From Dehalococcoidia bacterium (GTDB lineage: Bacteria; Chloroflexota; Dehalococcoidia; UBA3495), in the NCBI GenBank assembly GCA_030753265.1, contig JASMCQ010000058.1, positions 1-64,000 of the forward strand: 64,000 bases of DNA, read 5' to 3'. The notes below the pieces were generated by a model. The model was not told the DNA's origin, made no database searches, and worked only from the letters and a program-made list of their open reading frames with translations. This document shows, piece by piece, positions 36,301 through 44,256 of the stretch (within the stretch, counting starts at the first letter, position 1; each line of letters starts with the position of its first letter). A program made the translations under genes and the position numbers.

Positions 36301-37026
36301 ATGTTTGGAAGACTGAGAGAAGATATAGCAACTGTCTTCAAGATGGACCCGGCCGCGCGGACCAGACTCGAGATAGTCTTCTGCTATCCGGGTCTCCACG
36401 CGGTGTGGATATACCGAGTCTCGAATTACCTGTGGCGGCACAAGATCTATTTCCTTGCCCGTTTGCTTTCCCACATCGGCCGGTTTCTAACCGGGATTGA
36501 AATACATCCGGGGGCCACGATCGGCCGGCGGTTCTTTATCGACCATGGCTCCGGAGTCGTGATCGGAGAAACCGCGGAGATTGCCGACGATGTCTTGATG
36601 TACCAGGGAGTCGTGCTGGGGGGGACTTCGCTGGATAAGGGTAAGCGTCACCCAACCGTGGGCAGCAATGTTGTGATGGGAGGTGGATCCGCTGTCCTTG
36701 GCCCAGTGGTTTTGGGTGATGGCGCGAAGGTCGGCGCCGGCTCTGTTGTCGTGAAAACCGTTCCTCCGTTCGCGACGGTCGTCGGCGTCCCCGGCAAAGT
36801 GGTCCAAGAGAAACCACACCCGATGGCCGTTCTTGACCATGCAGACCTTCCGGATCCGGTTGCGGAGGCTATCACGCTGGTACTGCGCAGCCACGAAAGA
36901 CTTCAGGACCGAGTAGGTCAACTCGAGGAGAAGCTTGGGGCGGTGCAAAAGGCAACGGCAACGAACCACCGCCCAGAGCGTGAAGAAGCCCTGTTGGCTG
37001 AGTTTACTCGCGGTGCGGGTATCTAA
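36301..37026 (+). CDS. cysE: Serine O-acetyltransferase
   Basis: This 241-residue protein has the short CysE/EpsC form: a helical N-terminus ([20 protein letters not shown]), then a left-handed beta helix of hexapeptide repeats with catalytic residues in [20 protein letters not shown] and the [15 protein letters not shown] loop. It acetylates serine with acetyl-CoA and supplies the CysK substrate. The C-terminal 50 residues form a probable coiled coil ([18 protein letters not shown]). The ATG at 36301 is preceded by AGGACAGG. It is the second gene of the attenuated cys operon. Confidence 0.94.
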   Translation: MFGRLREDIATVFKMDPAARTRLEIVFCYPGLHAVWIYRVSNYLWRHKIYFLARLLSHIGRFLTGIEIHPGATIGRRFFIDHGSGVVIGETAEIADDVLMYQGVVLGGTSLDKGKRHPTVGSNVVMGGGSAVLGPVVLGDGAKVGAGSVVVKTVPPFATVVGVPGKVVQEKPHPMAVLDHADLPDPVAEAITLVLRSHERLQDRVGQLEEKLGAVQKATATNHRPEREEALLAEFTRGAGI

Positions 37027-37675
37027 CGCCAAATATCGAAAATTGCCCTTATGACCATCCGTTCACCCTAAGCCTAGCCGCAGGGCGCGGGGAGCCGCAA
37101 GCTGAGTCGCTCCTGCCGGGGCCCTGCTCTTAGCCCACCGCGTCGAGTGGCCACCCACGGCCCCCTCTAGCCGAAAAGCCGGAAAGCCCCAGCCTGTTCT
37201 CCGTGTATCCACCTGTCTCGAAATAGGCAACCGCCCGGCTGCATTTCAATTTGGATCAGGTCTACGAGTCATTTGAAGCTGAATTGATGGCGACGCGCTA
37301 AATTCGGGCAGGCGGAGGGGGGGTTCTCAAGTTTCGCACATATGCGGCAACGGCGAGGCGGAGTTGCTTCCCGGACCGCTGGTGGGGAGGTCTCCCGGAG
37401 TGGCTAGAGAGATGGAAGCTGGTGCCTGTCAGGATTTGGGGTACGAATCGAGTCCGGCTTTTCCACTAGGGCGGAGCGACCCAAAAGATGCCATTAGCTC
37501 GGCCTGTGAAGCGTTGACAATGCCACGGGATCAAGGTTTATGTTTATGTCAAGTCGGGAAAGGCGCCAAAAAAGCAGGGAGAGTTGGAAGACCCCGTCAA
37601 TCCGTTCACTGAGCGTTCGAGGTCGTAATCCGAATAGTGGATGGCAATGACGCATATCAAGATTAGGGGTGAATA
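37027..37675. other. Gene-less spacer between cysE and the response regulator
   Basis: No convincing gene is present. A TTGACA at 37514-37519 with a poor -10 (TTTATG) 17 bp downstream may be the promoter of the response regulator. A tRNA-like string near 37380-37450 does not fold. Confidence 0.45.
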
Positions 37676-38062
37676 GTGTCAATACCTGATAAGACTGTCT
37701 TGGTAGTCGACGATGAGGCCATCATTAGAGATTGCATTCAGATCGGAATCGAATCTACAAAAGGCTGGAAAGTCTTACAGGCCGACACCGGTATTGCCGG
37801 CTTCGCGGCCGCCAAAGAAGAGCAACCGGACGTAATCCTACTGGATGTTTCAATGCCCGAGATGGACGGTGTCACGGCCCTTCAAGAACTCCAGCACGAC
37901 GAAGCTACGCGGCACATTCCGGTAATCATGATGACCGCTTTGTCCGGCGAAAAAGACCGGCGGATTTATGGGGAATTGGGGGCCACCTGGCTCATCCCCA
38001 AACCTTTCGATGTCATCGAATTGCCTGACGAAGTGGCAACCGTATTGGGCTGGAACTCCTAA
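37676..38062 (+). CDS. Single-domain response regulator (receiver domain only)
   Basis: This 128-residue protein is a complete CheY-like receiver: acidic pocket VLVVDDEAI, phosphoacceptor Asp in VILLDVSMPEMDG near residue 58, switch Thr in IMMTALSGE, and the conserved Lys in WLIPKPFD. It has no output domain, so it works by binding a partner or as a phosphate relay. No kinase gene is adjacent. The start is GTG at 37676, supported by AGGGG upstream. Confidence 0.9.
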   Translation: MSIPDKTVLVVDDEAIIRDCIQIGIESTKGWKVLQADTGIAGFAAAKEEQPDVILLDVSMPEMDGVTALQELQHDEATRHIPVIMMTALSGEKDRRIYGELGATWLIPKPFDVIELPDEVATVLGWNS

Positions 38063-38563
38063 CCTCGATTTCCGCGACCCCGCCCTAGGACGCCGTGAAC
38101 CGCATACCGGTATCCCGAGTGCGTCCACTGCCATCTGGTTCGCGGAATTGCCCCACTATCATGGGGTAACAACCTCTCCTCCCAATCCCGGCGTAACCTC
38201 GAACAATCGCCTGTCCCTGACCAATGGCCTTGCCCCAAAAGTACTCTGGACAATGTCACCCCGAGTGAAGCGAGGGGTCTGGGGCGGTGGGTCCAGGTTT
38301 CAAATGGGGAGCCCGGCACCAGATTCCTCGTCGCTTTGCTCCTCGGAATGACAGTCTAGAGGGAACCCCTGACCAATTCACTCCCCCCAGGGTAGCTCCT
38401 CAGCCGTTACCAATACCGGACTCCAGGTTGGGCCGGCCAGGTGCCGGACGAACCCGGCAGGTCCGTTCCGGCACACCGGCCACCGTTTCTCCGGACGGCA
38501 ACACCTCAGCTGGCTGGAACACCAACCGCCCAGCGGTCGCAATCAGCCAGGCTCGTATGCCGG
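38063..38563. other. Gene-less spacer with family E repeats
   Basis: Two opposed family E repeat halves lie here: TGTCACCCCGAGTGAAGCGA (38254-38273 and following bases) and ATTCCTCGTCGCTTTGCTCC with GGAATGACA (38322-38353). Together they form a large imperfect inverted repeat. Nothing else is recognised. Confidence 0.5.
38254..38353. repeat. Dispersed repeat, family E, inverted pair
   Basis: The left half (38254-38280) reads TGTCACCCCGAGTGAAGCG and the right half (38321-38353) ends in CTCCTCGGAATGACA. The core GAGxGAAGCGA recurs at 54724-54754 and, inverted, at 56806-56835. Confidence 0.6.
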
Positions 38564-39349
38564 TCAGCGGCCCTTGAACTCCGGCGTCCGCCTTTCGCGC
38601 CAGGCCGCGTGGCCCTCGACCCGGTCCTCGCTGAGCACGGTGGCCATGAAGCGGAAAAAGTTGGCGTCGCATGCGCTGTCCGGGCCGGTGTCCATGCCCT
38701 GCTTGATATCCTCCTTGGTCAGCCGCACCGAGATGGGAGCCAACTCGGTGATCTCCCTCGCCCAGACCATGGCCTCGGCCATCAGGCCCTCCGCGGGCAC
38801 CACCTTGTTGGCCAAGCCCACCCGGTACGCCTCCTGGGCGTCGATCCGGCGAGACATTATGGCCATCTCCATGGCCTTGCCTTTGCCCACCCACTGGGCC
38901 AGGCGCGCCGAGCCGGCGTAGGCGGGAATAATGCCGAGCCTGGTCATTGGGAAGCCGAAGCTGGCGTTCTCTGAGGCGATCACCAGGTCGGACAAGACCA
39001 CCAGGTTCAGCCCGGCGCCGATGGCATAACCGTTGACCGCCGCGATGACAACCTTGGGGTATTTGTCCAGCGCCTCCAGAGGGCTGCGGCCCCGCCGGAC
39101 CAGATAGTCCGCCGGGCCATCCGCGTGGTGCGTCTTATCACTCTTCACGAAGGCCCCGGCGCAGAACGACCGGTCTCCGGCTCCAGTCAGGATGGTGCAC
39201 AGCACGTCATCGTCTTCCTGCATCACCCCCAGCACGTCCTTGATCTCCTCGTGCATCCCCGGCGCCAGGGCGTTCATGTTCCGGGGACGGTTCAGGGTGA
39301 CGATGCCCACGTGGTCCCGCTTCTCGTACAGAATGTTCTCGTATTCCAT
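38564..39349 (-). CDS. Enoyl-CoA hydratase/isomerase family protein
   Basis: This 261-residue crotonase-fold protein has GDRSFCAGAFVKSD as the first oxyanion loop and AIGAGLNLVVLSDLVIASE as the second, followed by FPMTRLGIIPAYAGS, with the Glu of classical hydratases replaced in part. It would hydrate or isomerise an enoyl-CoA. The start at 39349 is selected because AGAGGAGG precedes it. It lies 94 bp downstream of the MmgE/PrpD gene on the same strand, which suggests a shared organic-acid pathway. Confidence 0.87.
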   Translation of the reverse strand: MEYENILYEKRDHVGIVTLNRPRNMNALAPGMHEEIKDVLGVMQEDDDVLCTILTGAGDRSFCAGAFVKSDKTHHADGPADYLVRRGRSPLEALDKYPKVVIAAVNGYAIGAGLNLVVLSDLVIASENASFGFPMTRLGIIPAYAGSARLAQWVGKGKAMEMAIMSRRIDAQEAYRVGLANKVVPAEGLMAEAMVWAREITELAPISVRLTKEDIKQGMDTGPDSACDANFFRFMATVLSEDRVEGHAAWRERRTPEFKGR

Positions 39350-39443
39350 GGTGCCTCCTCTCATTTCGTTGCGTTCCGGCTTCCTGCCGGCTCCTCTCTG
39401 CCGATGCCCGGCCAGGCCCCGTTCGGACCCGCGGCGTCAGAGG

Positions 39444-40814
39444 CTACAGAACCAAAGCCGGCGGTATCTCGGCTACATTCTCCATCTCTTCCAACTGCCA
39501 CAGGCGGTCCAGGATGGAGCGGACCCACTCATCGCTCAGGATGCCCAGGGTGTTGATGCGGAACTTGTCCTCGATCTCCCCATCGCTCATGGGGTCTCTG
39601 GTGTCTCCCTTGATGCTGTTCACCTCGCCCACGTGCCGCTGACCGCTCGTGGTCACCACCTCCACCCGAGTGGAGTGGCCCACGGGAACGCTCTCGTAGG
39701 CTTTGGTGAACTCAGGGTTGCTCACCACCTCCACCTTCTGCAGCAGGGCCATTAGCTCCGGGTCCCGGATGCGCTCCATCGTGAACTGGCGGGGCCCCAC
39801 GGTGCCGTCCAGCAAGGCCGCCGCCACCACGTAGGGTATGCTGTGGTCCGCCGTCTCCCGGGTCTCGGGGCGCCAGTTCACCTCATCGGTGCCCATGCCT
39901 CGCTTGGCCGGCTCGTAGACCTCCACGATGACCCGTTCCACGTCCCTGGTGCTTTTCAGGCTGGCGTGCGCTCTTTCAGCCGCCATAATCGACGAGATGG
40001 TAGACCCGCAGGAAGCCCTGGCCTTGATAATAGTGTCCAATATCTTGAAAGGGGCGCCACGGCCGCCCATGCTCTCCAGGGCAAAGGCCTCCCCGGACAC
40101 CTTGCGGAACCACCCAGCCGCTCCCTCGAACGGGAGGTTCGGCCCTTCCATCCCTTGACGGGCCAGCAGCGCGGCGAACACCCCCGCCTTTCCCGCCTGG
40201 CCCGCGGCCACCGCTTTCCACATGGAGAGACGGCCGCTGCGCGTCTGCCCGAGGGCGTTGTTGGGCACGACTGCCAGGGAGATGCAATGAGCCATCTGCT
40301 CCTGGGAAAGGCCCAGAATCTTCCCCGCCGCGATCGCGACGGCCAAGACCACTCTGGTGGCGGCGTCCCAGCCCGGAGTCCGGGTGGCATCGCCAACCCG
40401 CAGGTAGATCTCGTAGGCCAACACGATGGCGTTGATGAACTCCCGCCCGCTGGCGTGGGTCGGCTCGGCCACCGCCAGGACCGGAGTGAGGGTATCGCTG
40501 GGGTGCCCTCCGCCACTCCCCGGCCAGTGATACACGTCGTTGGATTCCATATACCGGGCCGTGGCGGCGTTGGCGAAAGCCGCCATCTCAGGAGAACTCG
40601 TCTCCCGAGTGCCCAGGACGGTGGCCGCCATGGGGCTGGACGAAAGAGCAGCCATGGCCCGTACGATCCGGCACGGTTCTCCGGAGAAGCCCCCAACCAG
40701 GGCGCCCATGGTGTCGATCACCCTCACCTTGGCGGCGTGAATGACCGCCGGAGGCAGGTCCTCGTAGTTCAGAGCGCAGGCATAAGTGGCCAACCGTTCC
40801 TGGAGCTTATCCAT
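39444..40814 (-). CDS. MmgE/PrpD family protein
   Basis: This 456-residue protein matches the MmgE/PrpD (2-methylcitrate dehydratase and relatives) family: helical N-terminus with KVRVIDTMGALVGG, FANAATARYMESNDVYHWPG, GGHPSDTLTPVLAVAE, and the later small domain with VGHSTRVEVVTTSGQRH. Members dehydrate tricarboxylic acids or decarboxylate cis-aconitate. The full methylcitrate cycle is not nearby, so the substrate is open. GGGGGGAG precedes the ATG. An enoyl-CoA hydratase-like gene follows. Confidence 0.88.
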   Translation of the reverse strand: MDKLQERLATYACALNYEDLPPAVIHAAKVRVIDTMGALVGGFSGEPCRIVRAMAALSSSPMAATVLGTRETSSPEMAAFANAATARYMESNDVYHWPGSGGGHPSDTLTPVLAVAEPTHASGREFINAIVLAYEIYLRVGDATRTPGWDAATRVVLAVAIAAGKILGLSQEQMAHCISLAVVPNNALGQTRSGRLSMWKAVAAGQAGKAGVFAALLARQGMEGPNLPFEGAAGWFRKVSGEAFALESMGGRGAPFKILDTIIKARASCGSTISSIMAAERAHASLKSTRDVERVIVEVYEPAKRGMGTDEVNWRPETRETADHSIPYVVAAALLDGTVGPRQFTMERIRDPELMALLQKVEVVSNPEFTKAYESVPVGHSTRVEVVTTSGQRHVGEVNSIKGDTRDPMSDGEIEDKFRINTLGILSDEWVRSILDRLWQLEEMENVAEIPPALVL

Positions 40815-41309
40815 ACGACTCCCCCCTTATCTTGGTTGCACCACCGTCGCTTCGCCCGCGAACATCTTCCCGGAAAGCAGGCGTTCAGCCCGGTAAACTG
40901 GGTAGGATCCATCATCAGGACAGTGATGGAGGAATAGTAGCGTCAACTGGGAAGATTTGTCCAGAACCGCCTCGCTCACCGAGTATCGATGGGGGAGTCC
41001 CGCGTGCCTTTGCCCCGAACAGTGTTATCGCGGGTCAGGGAAGCCGCCAGGCCAAGCCACGACTGATACTGGCGACATGGATGCAGACCCATTCGCAGTT
41101 CGTGAATCACCGGCTTTTGAATGGACAGTTATACTTGTTCTGGAACTTGGTTGGGGCCAAATCCCCCTGTATCCCCCTTTAACAAAGGGGGACCGTGGAG
41201 GGCCTCCTCGCAATCCTTGCCAACGTGAGGCCCATGAGACCAGGGCCACCGTGCATCCCCCTTTGCAAAAGGGGACCGAGGGGGATTTCCTCGCAATCCT
41301 CGCCGGCGC
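40815..41309. other. Gene-less spacer with family D repeats
   Basis: The right part (41158-41286) carries family D repeat sequence; no gene is seen in the left part. Confidence 0.5.
41158..41286. repeat. Dispersed repeat, family D, inverted pair
   Basis: AAATCCCCCT near 41159 is mirrored by AGGGGGATTT near 41277. Between them lie CCCCCTTTAACAAAGGGGG and CCCCCTTTGCAAAAGGGG, each a small hairpin. CCTCGCAATCCT occurs twice beside the halves. Confidence 0.65.
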
Positions 41310-43721
41310 TCAGACCCGCACCGTCAGGGGTTCGGTGCCGATAATCTGGCGCGCTTCCAGGTCCTGAAGCTCTCCCTCCTCCAACCCCACCAGGCTCCCC
41401 AGCACCGGGCCGTTGTGCTCTCCCAGGCATGGCGCGGGGGCCGACGGGCCGAGGGGCGTTGCGGAGAAGCGGATGGGAACTTTGGTGTAGGGAAGTTTGC
41501 CCACCCAGGCCCGCTCCACTTCCTCGAACAATCCTCCTGCCTCCAGGTGCGGGTCTTTCGGAAGCAACGCGGGCGGCAGAACGGGGCCGGATGCTACGCC
41601 AACTTCCTGGAGCACTCGCGTGACCTCGTAGCCTTCGCGCTCCGCCGTCCACTTGCCTACCAGCTCGTCAAGCTCGTCCTGATGGGCCAGCCGCGCTTCC
41701 AGGCTGGCAAACCGCTCCTGGCCCGCCAGCTCGCGCGTTCCCATGACGCGACAAAGCTGCCGCCACTCGTCGTCGGTGAACACGGCAATGGTGACCCAGG
41801 AGTCCTCGCCCTGGCAGGGGTAGCACCCGTAGGGGGCCGCCCTGGGGTGGCGGTTTCCCTGCCGCATCGGCACCCGTCCATTGAGCCCCACGTCCAGGAA
41901 CGAGTCTCCCAGCATGGTGGTGATGGCCTCGAGCTGGCTAAAGTCCACGTGCTGCCCCTGGCCGGTACGCTGCCGGTGGAGCAGGCCCACCAGCACGGCC
42001 ACCGTGCCCATGATCCCGTTGATGGGGTCCACGCCACCTCCACCGAGGGGTGTCGGCAGGTAATCCGGATAGCCGGACAGATGGTAGATTCCGGACATCT
42101 GGGCAAAGGTGCTGGCGAACGCCGGGTAGCGGCTCCAAGGCCCGCTGGCGCCGTATCCGGACATGGATAGCATCACCATCGTGGGGTTCTGGGGCCTCAG
42201 GTCCTGATAGCTCAAGCCGAAGCGGGGCATCACGTTCGGGGTGTAGTTCTCGGTCACCACGTCGCACTCCCGCACCAGCCCCCGGAAGAGCTCCTGTCCG
42301 CTGGGGTCCGCGAGGTTCAGGGTTATCCCCTTCTTGTTACGGTTGCGGAAGATGTAGCTGGCCGACTGTTCGTAGGCCATCCCCTCCATCTGGTACACGG
42401 AGGTTCGCGCCCCGTCGAAGTGCTGCACCGACTCCACCTTGATCACCTCGGCCCCCAGCGCGGCCAGGTACTGGGTGGCCGAGGGACCCGCCACCCAGTG
42501 GGTGCAGTCCAGGATACGGATGCCTTCGAGGGGCAGCCGGCCCGGAGGCGCCGGGGCCGCCGCAGGGCCTCGCCGGGGAGAGAACAGGCTGCTATCCCGG
42601 AGGTCCCCATTGTGTTGGCCCAGGGTGGGAGCGAGACACGACATCCTCCACGGCGTGGCCGAGGGCCGGAATGGGGCCCCAGGGACCAGCAGGCTGTCTG
42701 CTCCGGGCTGCGCCATCTTCACGAAGAAGCCACGCTCCTTATGCTGAGGGAAATCCAGGATCTCTTCGGGAGTGGCCACCAGCCCCATGGGGACACCCTG
42801 GTCCTGTCCCTGGGCGAAAAGCTCCGCCCGCGTGCGGCCTTCCAGGGCCTGGAAGATCCGCTGGTGCAACTCCTTGGCGTGGCGCTGGCGTCCCAGGCTG
42901 ATCTCGAAGCGGGGGTCCTGAGCCAGGTCGGGAGCCCCGATAATCCGGCAAAAATTCTCCCAGTGGCGGAAGTTCAGGATGTTGACGCCAATGTAACCGT
43001 CGGGGCAGGGGATGAGCTGGAAGCCAGAGCCGCGCCGGCCCTCCTGCTGGCCGGTGAGGGAAAGCTCCGTGACCTGCCGCCCCACTATGGCGGCGATGCA
43101 GTCCATCGCGGAAATGTCCACGTGTTGCCCCTGTCCGCCCCGGTTCCGATGGTAGAGGGCGGCCAGGGCTCCCGCGGTTGCCAATGTGCCCACCACGTAG
43201 TCGCAGAGCCAGCCGGCGGTTTGCACCGGGGGCCGCTCCGGGTACCCGTTGTTGCAGAGCAGCCCTCCCAGGGCGCTGAGTACCAGCTGGCAGGCCCGGT
43301 AGTCGCGGTAGGGTCCGGTCTGGCCGAAGTCGGTGATGGAGGTCACCACCAGGCCCGGGTTCGCCTTCTGCAGCCCCCCAAGGTCCAGCCCAAACCGGGC
43401 CAGGACCCCGGGCCGGAAGCTCTCGACCAGCAGGTCCACCTCGCCGGCCAGGCACCTCAAGCTCTGAACGTCCTCCGGGTCCTCGAGGTCCAGGGTGATG
43501 CCTTTCTTGTTGAAGTTCAGGTACCAGAAGGAGCCGCTTTTTTCCCGGTTCGGGATATCTCCGGGAAAAGGGCCCAGGTGACGGGTCTTGTCGCCCTCGC
43601 CGGGGGCCTCCACCTTCACCACTTCGGCCCCGTAGTCGGCCAGCAGCCGGGTACAGAAAGGACCCGCCACGCCCTGGGTAAGGTCCAGCACTCGTACGCC
43701 GGCCAGCGCTTGATCGGCCAT
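41310..43721 (-). CDS. Fused double CaiB/BaiF CoA-transferase
   Basis: This 803-residue protein contains two complete family III CoA-transferase domains in tandem (about residues 1-395 and 415-803). Each begins with a RVLDLTQGVAGPFCTRLLAD or RILDCTHWVAGPSATQYLAA motif and has the NKKGITL CoA-pocket motif. At the position of the catalytic Asp, the first domain appears to have Gln (RACQLVLSALGG) and the second Ala (AFASTFAQMSG). Some family branches lack the Asp, so activity is uncertain. The two domains might form an internal interlocked pseudo-dimer. The start at 43721 follows GGAGGGCG. Confidence 0.85.
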   Translation of the reverse strand: MADQALAGVRVLDLTQGVAGPFCTRLLADYGAEVVKVEAPGEGDKTRHLGPFPGDIPNREKSGSFWYLNFNKKGITLDLEDPEDVQSLRCLAGEVDLLVESFRPGVLARFGLDLGGLQKANPGLVVTSITDFGQTGPYRDYRACQLVLSALGGLLCNNGYPERPPVQTAGWLCDYVVGTLATAGALAALYHRNRGGQGQHVDISAMDCIAAIVGRQVTELSLTGQQEGRRGSGFQLIPCPDGYIGVNILNFRHWENFCRIIGAPDLAQDPRFEISLGRQRHAKELHQRIFQALEGRTRAELFAQGQDQGVPMGLVATPEEILDFPQHKERGFFVKMAQPGADSLLVPGAPFRPSATPWRMSCLAPTLGQHNGDLRDSSLFSPRRGPAAAPAPPGRLPLEGIRILDCTHWVAGPSATQYLAALGAEVIKVESVQHFDGARTSVYQMEGMAYEQSASYIFRNRNKKGITLNLADPSGQELFRGLVRECDVVTENYTPNVMPRFGLSYQDLRPQNPTMVMLSMSGYGASGPWSRYPAFASTFAQMSGIYHLSGYPDYLPTPLGGGGVDPINGIMGTVAVLVGLLHRQRTGQGQHVDFSQLEAITTMLGDSFLDVGLNGRVPMRQGNRHPRAAPYGCYPCQGEDSWVTIAVFTDDEWRQLCRVMGTRELAGQERFASLEARLAHQDELDELVGKWTAEREGYEVTRVLQEVGVASGPVLPPALLPKDPHLEAGGLFEEVERAWVGKLPYTKVPIRFSATPLGPSAPAPCLGEHNGPVLGSLVGLEEGELQDLEARQIIGTEPLTVRV

Positions 43722-44256
43722 GAACGCCCTCCAGTTGGATGAATGGGCCTGCATCGGAGGACCCGTGGTTCATCCCGTATCTCAAGTGGATATTGGAGTG
43801 ATCGTACAGAGGCGCGTTGCCCATAAGGCGCGCCCCGGATTATCCGGTGATGTGGGGAAAACGGCCGTTCTTGCGCCCGTTTTTGCGGACGTGGTGTTCC
43901 CTTGGCCGACGGTAAACGGCGACATCCCCATTCGAGTACTGGCGCAACCGGAATAGTAGCACATGCCCGGATGGGATGGTATCCCCGGCATTCCGGCCGA
44001 ACTTTCAGGTAATTTTCCGGCCTCTCCGGAGCAACTCACAGAGGAGGGTGTCGTACCGGCGCGGGCGAGCATCCACGTCGGAGCGAACCAGGTCCGGCCC
44101 AGAGGAGAGACGCCGCGATTGACACGATATGGGTGGGTCCATAGAATCATCACCGTTGGGGAGGCGAGTTTTTGCGACGCCCGAATCCTGATCCTGAATT
44201 TTGGCATTGATAGTGCGGTAGTCTCGTCGCCCTGGCGAAGTAGAGCGTGCAACAAG
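43722..44256. other. Intergenic region upstream of the flavin oxidoreductase
   Basis: The oxidoreductase frame is open upstream to 43963, but this extension lacks homology-like features and contains the promoter at 44119-44147. I see no other gene. Confidence 0.5.
44119..44147 (+). promoter_or_regulatory. Sigma-70-type promoter of the flavin oxidoreductase
   Basis: A perfect TTGACA (44119-44124) and TAGAAT (44142-44147, one mismatch) are separated by 17 bp. The start codon lies 109 bp downstream. Confidence 0.7.

Noticed and set aside
37380..37450. tRNA-like string with GGAGTGGC and a GTACGAATC T-loop-like part
   Set aside because: No consistent acceptor, D, anticodon and T stems can be formed.
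37364..37612. Plus-strand open frame of 82 residues before the response regulator
   Set aside because: No ribosome site and no recognisable pattern; it also spans the possible promoter of the regulator.
43963..44256. N-terminal extension of the flavin oxidoreductase
   Set aside because: The extension has no family features and overlaps a near-consensus promoter; the ATG at 44257 begins exactly at the family's normal N-terminus.
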